Source: Camillea tinctor
Lineage: Eukaryota > Ascomycota > Sordariomycetes > Xylariales > Xylariaceae
DNA length: 64,000 bases
Reading direction: 5' to 3'
Assembly: GCA_022578605.1 (NCBI GenBank)
Contig: MU394120.1
Span: 62,001-126,000 of the forward strand
Shown here: positions 13,891 to 24,946 of the stretch, in pieces
How positions within the stretch are numbered: position 1 is the stretch's first letter
Layout of the letters: each line of letters starts with the position of its first letter
Made by a program: the position numbers and the translations under genes
The notes under the pieces: model-generated
What the model saw: only the letters and a program-made list of their open reading frames with translations
What the model was told of the DNA's origin: nothing
Database searches by the model: none

Positions 13891-16522
13891 CTTGGCGATA
13901 GGGGGAGAAGAGGAAAGACTCTTGTCAGAAGAAAATTTGCCAATTGACTCTGGATGAGTAGTCTGGGTAGAAAACAAGCGAGAAAATAGTGAAGAAGCCG
14001 TTTTGCGTTTTTTCCTTATATCAGACATAAACTATTGAGGTTGTCTGGCTCGTTCGTGAGTTGTCGATTCTATAACGATGGATCGACACTAGATGTTGAA
14101 TGGTAGTAACCACTTGTTGAAAATGAGAAGAGCAACGAAGCAAGCAACAATGTTTGTCTCTTCTTTATATAGAAGAAAAATATTTAATATTTCTTCCGAG
14201 TCTCGAGACTAGGTAAAGAAGAGAGGCAATTTTCTAACTTTATTGTGGTTATGGTTTTCTTTTTTTCCCCTCTCTTATATAGACACAAACTTTTTCTCCC
14301 TTTTTTTTTCTCTAAAAGGGAGAGGCAAACACGAGGTATTATATAGACATTGTCACACAAAGGAAAAAGAGAAAAAAAGAGAAAAAATTTATATATGGTT
14401 AATAGACTAATTTGCCAAACACCCGTCTTCGGTGGCGGTTTGCACTCCTATCCTATTGTTCATCGCGTACATAATGCTGTCGAGTAATTTCAAACAGCAA
14501 ACGTGCCGTAACCGGTAGCACCCGATGTAAAGAGTAGTGAATTGTTCAGCCCACCCCCGGGAACACCCACATTTTACCTCCTGGTAAGACCGGTTTCCGT
14601 CAAGGTGTAGCAAGCTATGTTGTACTAGGGAGGTAAGTAGGTAGCCATGGAGGTAGGTAAGTGCGTAGGTTAGGTGTGGATGAAAAAGGACTGAGAGTAA
14701 AATGTAAGGCCGTGTTAGTCCAAGTAGATAGGTTAGATCGTTTAGATCGTCTCGGTGTGGGGGGCCTTTTTTTTTTTTTTTTTTTTTGCCATTGTCTCGA
14801 TATCATCTCATGCACACATAAGCTCTGGGTTGCGGTACATAGAGCTAACCTAGGGGCCTCTCTTGTCTTCCACCTAGTTGCATGCCTTGTTTTCCTATAA
14901 AATTTCAGACTTTTCGCCTACTAGTTGGACTTGGGCTTCGTAGCTTATTTATATTTATTTTCGTTTACCTAACTACTTCCTCTATGGCCTGTGCTAAACG
15001 CGTCTTGACTTAAGAATTTGGTAATTATGTGAAAACTTCGAGCTCGACGCGCTCTCCGTGATGGTACACCGTGATGCTAAACCCCACGCCCCGAGGTGAA
15101 GTTGCGTAAGAAAAAAAAAAAGCGGCATTTTTTATCCCTCAAGCAAACGGGATCTTCACCTTAGGCGAGGCTGGGGTTCACATGATGCTCTAGGTAAGGT
15201 AGCAGTTCGACTGCCTTGCAAATTTTCTGGCGTTCCGAGAGCGCACTCGGCGATCCAGGTCCAGGGGGGAAACACATACATAGCATATGCTATAGGCATA
15301 CATACACTTACACTTACACGCATACTACATACACACATGTGTTGTTGTATACGCATTGGCACATGGCCAATATGACCGAGAGACTGACAGACTCGACTGC
15401 GAGGCAATTATTTCCACCGAGCCGAGCGGTTACGGAGCTGCTAGGTTGTAGTCAAGCTATGATAGAAAACGACTCAAGAGGTAGTTTCTCGTCCTGTATT
15501 CTCTATACCGCTAAGTCCTAGCTGGGAATCCCGTGTGGGCGTTGTATGCGTGCGTCCATATGCGGGGGTTTCTGCTTGAAGAGCAGATCCGAAGATCTTG
15601 AAAAGGGCCTTACGCCCTCCCACCCTTGTAGCGTAGCGTGGGAAACAGGCCCCAAAAAGCTTTTTAGAAAGCTTTTACCATCTGGCATTAGCACCTCCGA
15701 CCCAAGCTGATTCTTATCAGACATTGCTGATTCGTCGGCGCGTGTTTGTGAAGACGTCAAGTTTTCACGTCATGTCTTAGCACCCTGGGCGGGAGCTGAC
15801 AGGGTTGTCGTCCTCCGGGCCTGGGCATGCAGGGAATCGACCAGAGCATAGAGGCTTATTGACGAGACGGATAACGAAGTCGGAGTTCACCGTACGCATG
15901 GCACATAGCCTGAAATGGAACTGGACCCTGCCAAGCTCTCCCCCCTACGCATCTACTATACGTAGGTATGCATACTAGGTACATACTACGTCGTATGTCG
16001 CATGTTGTATGTATAACGCGCCTACATCTGCAGCTATCATGAACCCAGGTTCCTGGCGCTGGTACTGGCTCTGGTGGTGGTGGGTTCTTCTTCACGGGTG
16101 AAAATATCCCTCGCAACCCATCGATGCCAATGCCGGTAACGGTGTATAGAATCGACAAACTAGACAAAATTTGAAATATTTCTCTTTCTGAGTTTCTAAT
16201 CGCCTCCAGTGGGCATTCCGCTACCGGAATTATCTCGAGCTAGAGGCGTGGTAACGTTTTAGTGTAGAGCAAGTCGACTTTGGTCCGATTATCGCAGCAT
16301 ACCACGTCGATCACATCGATCACCTCGATTGATTCTTTCTTCAAGTTCAACTGGTGTGCATTTACGTCGACGAGCGCGTTTTCTACCTTTAATGGCTCGT
16401 GATGATATTAGTCCCTAACAGATATTTCCCAATCCGGACCCGAAACGCCATTTGCCAGCCTTCATGCAACCTCCCATCATAAAACCCAACTTTGAGCAGC
16501 AATTACACACATCCATGATTCA
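13891..16522. other. Intergenic region, gdhA promoter side and POL3 3' side
   Basis: About 2.6 kb with no supportable gene. The 13,890-14,400 part is AT-rich with long A and T runs and is the likely gdhA 5' UTR and promoter. A 21-T run (14767..14787) and TACA-type repeats (about 15,290-15,346) are present. ORFs here are under 105 codons and look random. Confidence 0.55.
14767..14787. repeat. Homopolymer T21
   Basis: Uninterrupted run of 21 T on the plus strand in intergenic DNA between gdhA and the POL3 homologue. Confidence 0.9.
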
Positions 16523-19500
16523 TTACCATATAGCCGACTGGTCCACATCGAACCTCCCCAGCTCTTTACTCGCGTCCTCGACATCCTTCTTGGCCTTCAT
16601 ACGCATGTAAAAGATGGGACAGTCCTTGCTACTGCAAATGACTTCGCAGTGCATACTGCCCTGACACCGTTGACATTGTGTCCAGAGACGTCCAAACCGA
16701 ACTTCGAGATCTGATACCTTGTCTAATGTCTTCGTGTAGAGCTCACCCACACGAGGTGCGCAGTTCGAGCACACGGCCCCGCCGCTCTCTTCCTTGCCCA
16801 CCAGCGGCTTCTTGCAGCCCATACATGTCATTGTCTTCTTGGCGAACTTCATTAAACCACCCACCGTAGGCGCAGCAACCGAGATGGCACGCGTGTGTGC
16901 TCCAGTGAGCAGCGACTTGGCCTTGGTTTCTCCGAATATTGTATCGAAAATACGTCCTAGGGGCTTGGCTAGCTGGTTGTCCAAGTAATATTTGGTGTCA
17001 ATCGGTACGTTGTTTTCCAGGACGAAGATGGGATCTTCCGAACGCTCGAAGTTTTTGGATCCGCTTGCACCCTTGACCATGACATAGGCCACTCGATCAC
17101 CTAGACCAGGTGCCGAACCTGCGTCACGCTTCTTCATGCGGTTGGCAAGTTCCACGTGGGCTTGCTTAGCTGTGTAGCTTTCCTGCGTCAGGGCCTTTGT
17201 GATGACTAGCTTGGACATGTCGATCTTGTTTTGTAGAAGATCCGAGATGACATCTTTGACATATCTGCGGCTATGATTAGTACGTGAAGCGATCCGATTA
17301 GGGGCGGAGCATGATAACTTACTCTTGCGCACCTGAAACGTTCCGATCAATTAGGACCATTCTGAGCACTTTCTCGACAACAATCTGCACAAGTTGGCAG
17401 TTGTCTCTTCGCACCGTCTCGATACCCTTGGTATCCATCTTATCCCACTTGTCTGTCCTTGTATAGTAAAGCCCGGCATATCGCTTCTTGTTGATGAGAA
17501 GATATGGGAAGTATACCTTCTCGAATTCCAACTTGATCGGCTTCGTGAATTTGGATGATACGTAATTGGCCGCCTCTTCTCCGAGCTTCATTGCTTCGGC
17601 AAGATCAGCGGTTCCGAATTTCACCATGACGGAATCAGTATCACCATAGACGACCTGGGCATCATGGGAATAGCCATTGGCTATTGTGTAGTGGCTCTCC
17701 ACCTCGTGCTTCGTTTTCTCGATCATCTGACGACCATAACTTGTTGTGCTACTGGCAATCTCAAGACATGGCAGTTTGCCGGTAGTTGCACCCGTGAGAC
17801 CGTACACACTGTTGGCGCTGACCTTCAACGCAAGCTGCCGACCGTTCAAGACAGCCTTCTTGAACGGGTCTGTCTCGTTGGCTAGTTCTCGCTTGGCTTG
17901 CTTTCTCGCAGTAAGCAATTCTTCCAGAATCTGCGCAAGAAGACCTTTTCGTTGTTTCACAGTGACGAACATATCACCATTAGGTGTGACAATATAATCT
18001 TCATCCTTCTTGAGATTGAACTTCTCGGCAGTTTTCTTGTTGATGAGGGTTGTGTAGCAGAGGTTGTGGGCTTGGATAATACTGGGATATAGAGAAGCAA
18101 AATCAAGCGTCGCAATGGGTACCTCGTAGAAACCACGTGTGGGTTCAATGACGGTAGCTCCCGTGTATTGGTCGTCTGAGCCGGCGGACTTCATATTCGG
18201 GATGACAAGCTTTTGTTCCAAAGCCTTTCGGAATAGTTGGCTCATGAACTTGACCTGTTGTCCTCGCGTGAGCAGGAAATTGAATGGAACACCCGTGACT
18301 CTCGCCATTTCCGTGTAATTTTCCAGGCATGAGAGCTTGTCCATCAGTCTTTGAGGCAAATAGGCATCTTTCAAGCAGTACACTGCCAATCGTCGTCTCG
18401 ATTCTGGCGTACCATTGAACAGTTCGGTAATCATTGTATGATGAACATCTTCCTTCTGCTCTCCCAGGAAGTGGGAAGAGACCGAGTTTAGGGTATAACT
18501 TCTGAGGTGATGGTCACGCTGGATGAGTTGTAAGAGATCCAATTGCAACCGCCCGTTAGTGTTCGTAGCTTGCGAGTCACGGTTACCCATCTGCTTGCTG
18601 GAGAAGGTGGTCTTTTCCGACTCTGAAGGCACACCTGGTAGTCGGGTCCAGTACTCGAACCCGTCGACTTTGAGATGGCTTGCGCGCTTGAGAAGGTAAG
18701 GAAAATCAAAGTTGGAAATGTTGTAACCAGTGATTAGATCGGGGTCGACTTTATCGAGGAATTCTTTCCAACCCATTAGCATCTTATCCTCCCTGTCGTA
18801 GGTCTTGACCTCTGTCGCCACAATAGGACTGGTCTCATCGAGACAGAATACGTTGCGAATAAAGGGCTTGCCCTCTCCGTATCGAGTCACGATGTTGGCA
18901 ATCTGGATTACTGGATCTTGGTTTGGTTCTGGGAAAATGCCCTTCCGCCCGGCGCACTCAATATCGAACGAGAGGATTCGCAAGGGAGCCATCTTGGACC
19001 ATTCGCCCTTTGGCTCGTGGGAGATGAGATCTTGATAGTTAACCTCGGCCTCGATCTGACAGCTTGACTGTCGTTCGTTTTCGGCGATCAGTTGGTACTT
19101 TTGAGCAGGCGCTTCTACCCAGGACATGCCCGGGATCTTGCAGTCAACCATGAACCGCAGGACATATTGTAGATTGTCAAAGGTCATGATACCACCGTCG
19201 GCCACTCCTTTCCACAATCCTTTCCAATTGATCTTGCGCTCCTCGAACAGCGATCGTGTTCTCGCGAACAACTTGTGGTCCGTGAGGCTAATCTTGATGT
19301 ATGGGCTCTGCGTGTTTCCTTGGAAGCCAAAGATGTTTTCCCTTAGCTCAATCTTACAAGAGTGAACAGCATTCATAGGAAGCTGCAGGTTGATGAAGGT
19401 CTTGAAGTGCTCGCAGTCATCGGGCGTGAAGGAAACCGGGGCAGCGATGTAAAAGTAGTGCTTGAAATCGGTGACGTGAAGCATGACAGAGTGACCATTT

Positions 19501-19889
19501 TCCGTGACTCCGAAGAGCTTGACAGTAGCTTTCCCACCATGGAGTGTCCCCTCCTCAGCTTCTATCTGTTGGAATATGAGGCTATCTCGCTGTGGGTCGA
19601 AATCGACGACGGGCGGACGTTCCCAGTTCTGGTCTTTCTCTGAATTGGTCTTTTTCAGGTCTGATATGTCTTGGCTCAGCTTCTCGAGGTCGGTCTCGAA
19701 GGTGCTCTTGGTTTGGCTTGCACCAAGTTTGTTATTCGGACCCCTTTGTGAGCTGTTGAGTCGCGATGCTGGCGAGGATGTCAGGGGTTCTACTCGGCGT
19801 CTCTTGATGGCAGAGGGAGTGGAGGGGGCATTGCGACGGCTGGATGCGTCGGCCAAGACGCGCTTCTGGGGAAGGGCTGAAGCATCCAT
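16523..19889 (-). CDS. POL3: DNA polymerase delta catalytic subunit
   Basis: Two exons, 17323..19889 and 16523..17264, with a 58-nt GT-AG intron; 3,309 nt, 1,102 residues, normal for Pol3. The first ATG at 19889 gives MDASALPQKRVL; the open frame extends a few codons upstream without an ATG. It is the replicative family-B polymerase for lagging-strand synthesis, with 3'-5' proofreading. The exonuclease ExoI motif FDIECAGRKG is at about 308-317, and YNISNFDFPY is ExoII. Polymerase motif A DFASLYPSI is at about 596-604, motif B LKVSANSVYGLTGA near 688-701 and motif C YGDTDSV at about 748-754, so the catalytic acids are intact. The C-terminus has the two Cys modules: CMGCKKP...CSNC (CysA) and CQRCQG...CSSKDCP (CysB, the iron-sulfur site that binds the B subunit). 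The intron falls just after the LIDRNVSGAQE region. Confidence 0.98.
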
Positions 19890-20476
19890 GGCTGTGTGCG
19901 GTTGGTAGGGAAAATACAAAGAACTGCTCAGCGCATTGGATCAAGTGGCAGTGTAAGAAGGAGTTGTGGATGTGGATGTTGATGTTGATGTTGATGAATG
20001 ACAAGTCCCAGCCAAAAGCATTCAAGGTGGGTAAAAGAAAGATAAAGTGGGTTTGAAAGACTCGCGTCGCGCTCAAAACCGCCGGGGTTCACGCTCTTCT
20101 ATAGTGGGGCCCATCAATTAACCTACTTACCTAGTGTCCACTGTTTCGCTTTAATAAAAGTCGCGTCAAAACGTCACTTTGATGTAGGTTTCGTACTTAA
20201 CCCATATAAATCTTATACGCGTGCAGTTAAATTACCCCGTATATCGCATACCTAGGTACCTAATGCATGCCACATCGTAGTGTACAAATCAAAGGCAGCC
20301 AAAACAAAAACAACCTTTTTAGAGGTCTATCAAATGATCGATAATTAGGTGCTTTCCTAGCTACCTTAGAAAAAACCTGTATGACATGCAGATATCCTTT
20401 ATCCATGTCTATAATAATGAAGTAATGGTACATCTGTTTCTGTTCAAATGACATCACTAGGAATTGGTCGCTTGAT
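19890..20476. other. Intergenic region between POL3 and STE24
   Basis: Contains the POL3 5' flank, including a GATGTT-type repeat near 19,970-20,000, and the STE24 3' flank. No coding feature is supported. Confidence 0.6.
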
Positions 20477-22005
20477 CTACAATTCACGTCCACTGGCTTT
20501 CTCAACACCTTCCTGCTCAGTCGTCTCTTCCACTACCTTCCCGCTGGGAGTCCAATTGAGAGCCTTCAGTCTCTCGGAGAGGATAGGGTGGGAGAAGTGG
20601 TAGCTGGCATACATCCAGTCCGCATCCATGGTGCTAAGATTCTGGATTTGAAGCTTGATGAGAGAAGAGGCTAGCTCGGCTTTGTAGCCTAGGTTAAGGG
20701 CGAATTCATCCGCTTGGAACTCAAAGCGCCGGCTAATTATGTTCATCATCAGCTTGATAATGGTATCCATAGGTGCCAGTGCATCCGAGAAGAGGATGAA
20801 CCCAATAATAATGGGGTGTTCCTTGATGAAACCAAAGTCGGTATACAGCGATGCATTATTGACGAACACGGAGAATAAAGTAAAGATATAGAAAACGTGA
20901 ACCTAATGATAACTGTCAGCCCTGGTATTCTACCTAGCAGTTGGACCCGGGCTCGAGACGAGGCTAAGCTTACCTGAGAGATGCCGAAAAGCCGGGTAGT
21001 GTGGCCTAAGCTCCAGTGTCCGAGTTCATGCGCCAGAACAGCCACCACTTCCTCTTCGCTGCTCTTTTCAATTAGAGTATCGTAGATGACGATGTGTTTC
21101 TTCCACGGAAGCCCAAAGAAGTACGCATTGCTGTGTGCGCTACGCTTGCTACCATCAATGACGAAGAGTTCATGGAGGGGGAAGTTCAGCCTCTTGGCCA
21201 GCGCTTCAGTCTCCGACTTCAGCTTGCCTTCCTGCAGGGGAGACAGCTTATTGAACAAGGGCAGAATGGCGATGGGATAGACAGTAATCATGAAAACCTG
21301 CAGAGCAGCAGTAAAGAGCCACAGATACGAGACAAACTGGTTGCCTGTCTTCTTCACAATGCTCAGGAAACCGGCCAGAATAGGAGGTGCAAAGACAAAA
21401 GCAAGCATGTTCGACTTGATCATATCCATGATGAATAGCTTTGGCGTCTGTTTGTTGAACCCGAACTTCTCTTCTAAGACGAAGGTGTGGTAGATGTTCG
21501 TAGGAAGCGACAAGACCTGCTGGATCAAGATAAAAGCCAGGACGAAGACGATTGAATGCGAGATTTCGCCAGTAAACCGAGCGGGAGCAAAGCGGAGGAG
21601 CAAGTCGCCGGTCCAAGACCAGAGCTTGGGTAGGACATCGTAGTGGATGAAGGCAACGTTTTGAATTTGACCCCAGAGACCTTTAACAAACCCGAACTTC
21701 GCTTTGGCGCGATTGTATTCCTGGCTTTTATCGTAGACATCGGTAGAAACTTCTTGCTCGAGAACCTTGGGCGGCTTTGTGTTCTTCAAAACCTGATATT
21801 GGCGGAGGGAGAGGAATTCTTCGAAACAATACTGGGCGACAGAGAAGCCGATGATGAGCTTCTTCCACGGGAAGAGTGGGCGGTCGAGGAACCGCGCAAG
21901 GCGCTAATGGACATGAGTTAGTAAATCAATTGAATTTTATTTTCTTTATTTTCTCCATTGAGAGGGGCTAGGGTTTTCGGCCGTACTAACCTGTAATATA
22001 TCCAT
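20477..22005 (-). CDS. STE24: CAAX prenyl protease 1 (Ste24 metalloprotease)
   Basis: Three exons: 21991..22005, 20974..21903 and 20477..20902; 1,371 nt, 456 residues, close to yeast Ste24. Introns are 87 and 71 nt with CTAAC-type branch sites. The first coding exon is only 15 nt (MDILQ), followed directly by RLARFLDRPLFPWKKLIIGF, the family's N-terminus. It is an ER/inner-nuclear-membrane zinc protease that removes -aaX from prenylated proteins and processes a-factor-type pheromone precursors. The zinc motif HELGH is at about 297-301, and the third ligand lies in the EFQADEFA stretch of the last exon. Several hydrophobic segments flank it (for example SIVFVLAFILIQQVL and WLFTAALQVFMITVYPIAI). 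It is functionally linked to the mevalonate kinase and prenyltransferase alpha genes 12-16 kb away. Confidence 0.97.
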
Positions 22006-22474
22006 CGTATCAAGATGCTACAGCTTTCTTGATAGAAGGAGGGGAAAAGATGAGAAAAGGAAAAAAGAAAAGGCTTCCAGCTGTCTTAGCCCACTAGCTA
22101 ACTAGGTAAGTAAGGCACTTATGTAAGCTGTTTAAGAAACCGTGTCCCCAGATGTGGCAGTTTCGCATTGGAAGCGTGGCTGAAATCTAAAATAAGCACA
22201 CTGATGTCACACCTTCTAACTCCGTGTACAAGGTATTTTCTCTTTCAATCGTTATAACTAATTATACTACACTATCGCAATTGAGTCTAGTTTGAAGCTA
22301 TTGCCAATACCACAACTACCCGCTTACTTTTTACAAAGAGGTGTTTATTTTAGTTTGAGATAAACTAGTTAGTACCTATATAGAAATTTATTTTAGCTCA
22401 ATAATACTCGGTCCACCTCTTGTTCCTCTTTGTGAAAACGAGAGTAGAGGGGGGTAGATGGGGGGCGTTGTAAA
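22006..22474. other. Intergenic region, STE24 promoter side
   Basis: AT-rich. Short purine and pyrimidine runs are present just upstream of the STE24 ATG. No gene is seen. Confidence 0.5.
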
Positions 22475-22810
22475 TTAACTCCCAGTCATGCCGCCAGGAC
22501 TGATGGGTGTTTTACCTAATCCACCTTTTCTAGATTCAAATACACGGTCTCCAATTTTTCTTCTCAACTCTTTGGACGTGAGTGATCCCTTTTTCATAAG
22601 GAGATCCATAATTTCGTCATCGCGATACTTCCTCTGTGCTGGGGTCAGCCGTTTCGCTCGCACAAACTGAGCTTTATAATGCTCTCGCTCTTGAGCCGAC
22701 TTCTCGACGAAGTTACTCCCTATTATATCGCAAGGTGTATCACCATTACATGCGACTGGCGAAGGGTCAATATCTTCATTGCTGAGAAGGAGCTGAACGC
22801 TTTCAGGCAT
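22475..22810 (-). CDS. Small hypothetical ORF, possible ankyrin-protein relic
   Basis: An ATG-started ORF of 111 codons with a stop five codons upstream in frame. The first 30 residues resemble the end of one ankyrin repeat and the start of the next (SVQLLLSNEDIDPSP, then NGDTPCDI). The rest is a basic helical tail with no family I recognise. About 150-200 nt upstream, in another frame, LHRAVWELLRRGLI could be a second decayed ankyrin helix pair. It may be the 3' fragment of a degenerate ankyrin gene, or chance. No splice model joins the pieces. Confidence 0.28.
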   Translation of the reverse strand: MPESVQLLLSNEDIDPSPVACNGDTPCDIIGSNFVEKSAQEREHYKAQFVRAKRLTPAQRKYRDDEIMDLLMKKGSLTSKELRRKIGDRVFESRKGGLGKTPISPGGMTGS

Positions 22811-23445
22811 ATCGATGCAACGTCATGATAATTCTGTGCGTTGGTATCCTCGATTTCATCTGAGGGCACTCATACAAGTTTGGTAAGTATCATGATAGAG
22901 GACAGGTCGACGTGACTAATAAATATCTCTAGAATAGTAGGACATTGCCGGGCGGAAGTACTATATCAGCCCGCGTCTTAAGAGCTCCCAGACAGCTCTA
23001 TGCAGTGCCCTGCATCTGACCTTGATACTGTATCTAAAGAATAAATCAAGGTATAATAGACGAGTATGTAGATTCAGCTCTTTTTTTTTCGGCTGTATAT
23101 AACTTCGTATGGTATATAAATATGTCAGGTAAAGCATATACGCATACATCATGCCCTTTTCCTAGTAATATGTTGTATAAGGGGTACGATTTCTTAGCTG
23201 AGGGCGTCAAACCCCACTTCCCTCCCCCTTTCCCCCTTAACTCTCCGAACCAAATATAGAATGCATTTCTATCGGGGCAGACAACAACCCCGAGCCCTCC
23301 AGCAGTATATTTTCAACATGAAAAACCCAAAGCGAGGCAGCCAAGTCAATCTCGGAACCGGGTTCCACCCCGCAACGAAGCCTATCAGACCCACGGACTT
23401 CAATAACAGTGGGGTTCCAATAGGAAGCCCTTAAATGTGCCAGAG
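22811..23445. other. Intergenic region
   Basis: No supportable gene, apart from the weak ankyrin-like fragment near 22,970-23,010 noted with the neighbouring ORF. Confidence 0.45.
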
Positions 23446-24162
23446 CTATCTCATATTCGCCTTCACCCTCTCCAGAAGCTCCTCGCGGGTAGCACCCGCC
23501 TGGGGGTGCAGATTCCGCTAAAAGGGGGGAATGTCAGCAGCTATATACCAGAACGGCAGGGAACAACTCTGGCGCAACGACAATAGTGGACTTACAGCAG
23601 CGAGCCATCTCCTAAGCTCGTCTCTCGTCCAGTCCTCCGGGTCTCCGGTCGGGTCCGCCGGAGCAGGGAAGATCTGGCCGCCCCATAGGGACCACTGTGG
23701 AAGCGTCCAAGTCAGCGAGGAGAGGAAGGGAAAAGAAAAAAAAGAAAAAAAGGGACAGCTCAGAATCGCAAGAATAACTAAGATCATTGAGCACTTACCG
23801 CCAGCGCGCCGGTAACCAGGCCGGAGAATACTTTGAAGTAGAAATCCATCAGCGGCTGTAGAACAGATAGACAGGGGGTTATCTCTGTAAGGTAAAGCAG
23901 ATAGTAGGTGTAAGTATAATAATTCTGGTTCTATGTACCTAGCACAGCATTCTTCAACCAAGTCAGCACTCATATGACCTATTCAATGAATAACAAGAAG
24001 ATGATAATGAATAAAATAAACACATACAAGAAAACAATATCATAGAAACAGAAGAAAAGGAAAAAGAAAAGTAAAGAAAAAAAATATATAGATGGAGGGA
24101 TGAGAAGGTAAGGAGGGTCAACATACCTTTGAGCGCATAGCTTTATCCAACGGAGTAGACAT
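23446..24162 (-). CDS. Small single-pass membrane protein with SAP/Ish1-like C-terminus
   Basis: Four tiny exons: 24127..24162 (36 nt), 23799..23855 (57), 23596..23694 (99) and 23446..23517 (72). They total 264 nt, 87 residues, and every intron (271, 104 and 78 nt) is phase 0 with GT-AG ends. This consistency supports a real gene although no exon would be found as an ORF. The protein begins MSTPLDKAMRSK, then one hydrophobic helix (FYFKVFSGLVTGALAVWSLW, about 16-35). A Pro/Asp-rich linker follows, then a helix-turn-helix (DWTRDELRRWLAARNLHP, then ATREELLERVKANM). The last part looks like a SAP or Ish1-type 'W-T-x-x-E-L-R-x-W-L' module, which often binds nucleic acid or associates with the nuclear envelope. 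The membrane topology and role are inference. I do not recognise a named orthologue. Confidence 0.78.
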
Positions 24163-24946
24163 TGGTGCAGTGTAGAGCGGGCGAAGTACCTTATATGTAC
24201 GCGCGAATGGGTCCCTCCTTCAAATGAACCCAAAAACCCAACCCCTGAGTTTTCCTAATTCTTTTTTATTTTCTCAAAAGGTTGATTTTTAAATCAGGAG
24301 GAGACAGCAAGAGATCTGTTCACTCGGACACACAAAAACACCGGAATAGAGGGAACGTTGATTGAGCAGGTCATGGTAAAATAAGGTCTAATAATCAGGC
24401 AACCTTGTTAAGACCATGCCTACCTAGCTGTCATACCTAACCTAGCACCCTAGTGTAGCTACTTTACTGGATGGGCAGCAGGATAACACTGCCCGTTTTA
24501 CTGGTTCTAGGCTCAAGCTTGAGCCACATGTTGTAAAAGCCACGTCAGCCACATATAAGCCTATAGCGGGTCTAGGTCTCTACTAGGTACTCCGTACAGG
24601 CCTACACATTCACATGCCACTTGAAAAGTATCACAATTGTATACGTGTGAAACTGAGGGCCACGTAAGAGCTTGTACGTTCTTATCTAAAGGTTGATATG
24701 TCAGTGGGAGAAGAGTTCCCTTCTACGTAAAGACCGGCGTGCTTGGAATCCCTATTGCCTAGATCCTATTTCACGTGATCTATCTAAGTGTATGTATATG
24801 CTCTCTGCGGGAATGCCCTCATCCACGGCAGTTTCCTTGCTACACGGCACTAAATTTTTGGAACTGATATCCTGGCATTTCTCTCAGAAGACTTGGGGTA
24901 GGGGTATAGCCTTAACACTTCTAATTTTTTATTTTCCCGGCACCAC
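24163..24946. other. Intergenic region between the small membrane-protein gene and LYS9
   Basis: Holds the upstream region of the 87-residue protein gene and the 3' flank of LYS9. One 85-codon plus-strand ORF (24693..24950) overlaps the LYS9 stop codon and has no family features. Confidence 0.5.

Noticed and set aside
15521..15560. Sequence resembling the 3' end of 5S rRNA (CTGGGAATCCC...GTTGTATG)
   Set aside because: The upstream 90 nt do not match 5S rRNA or its internal promoter, so the resemblance is too short.
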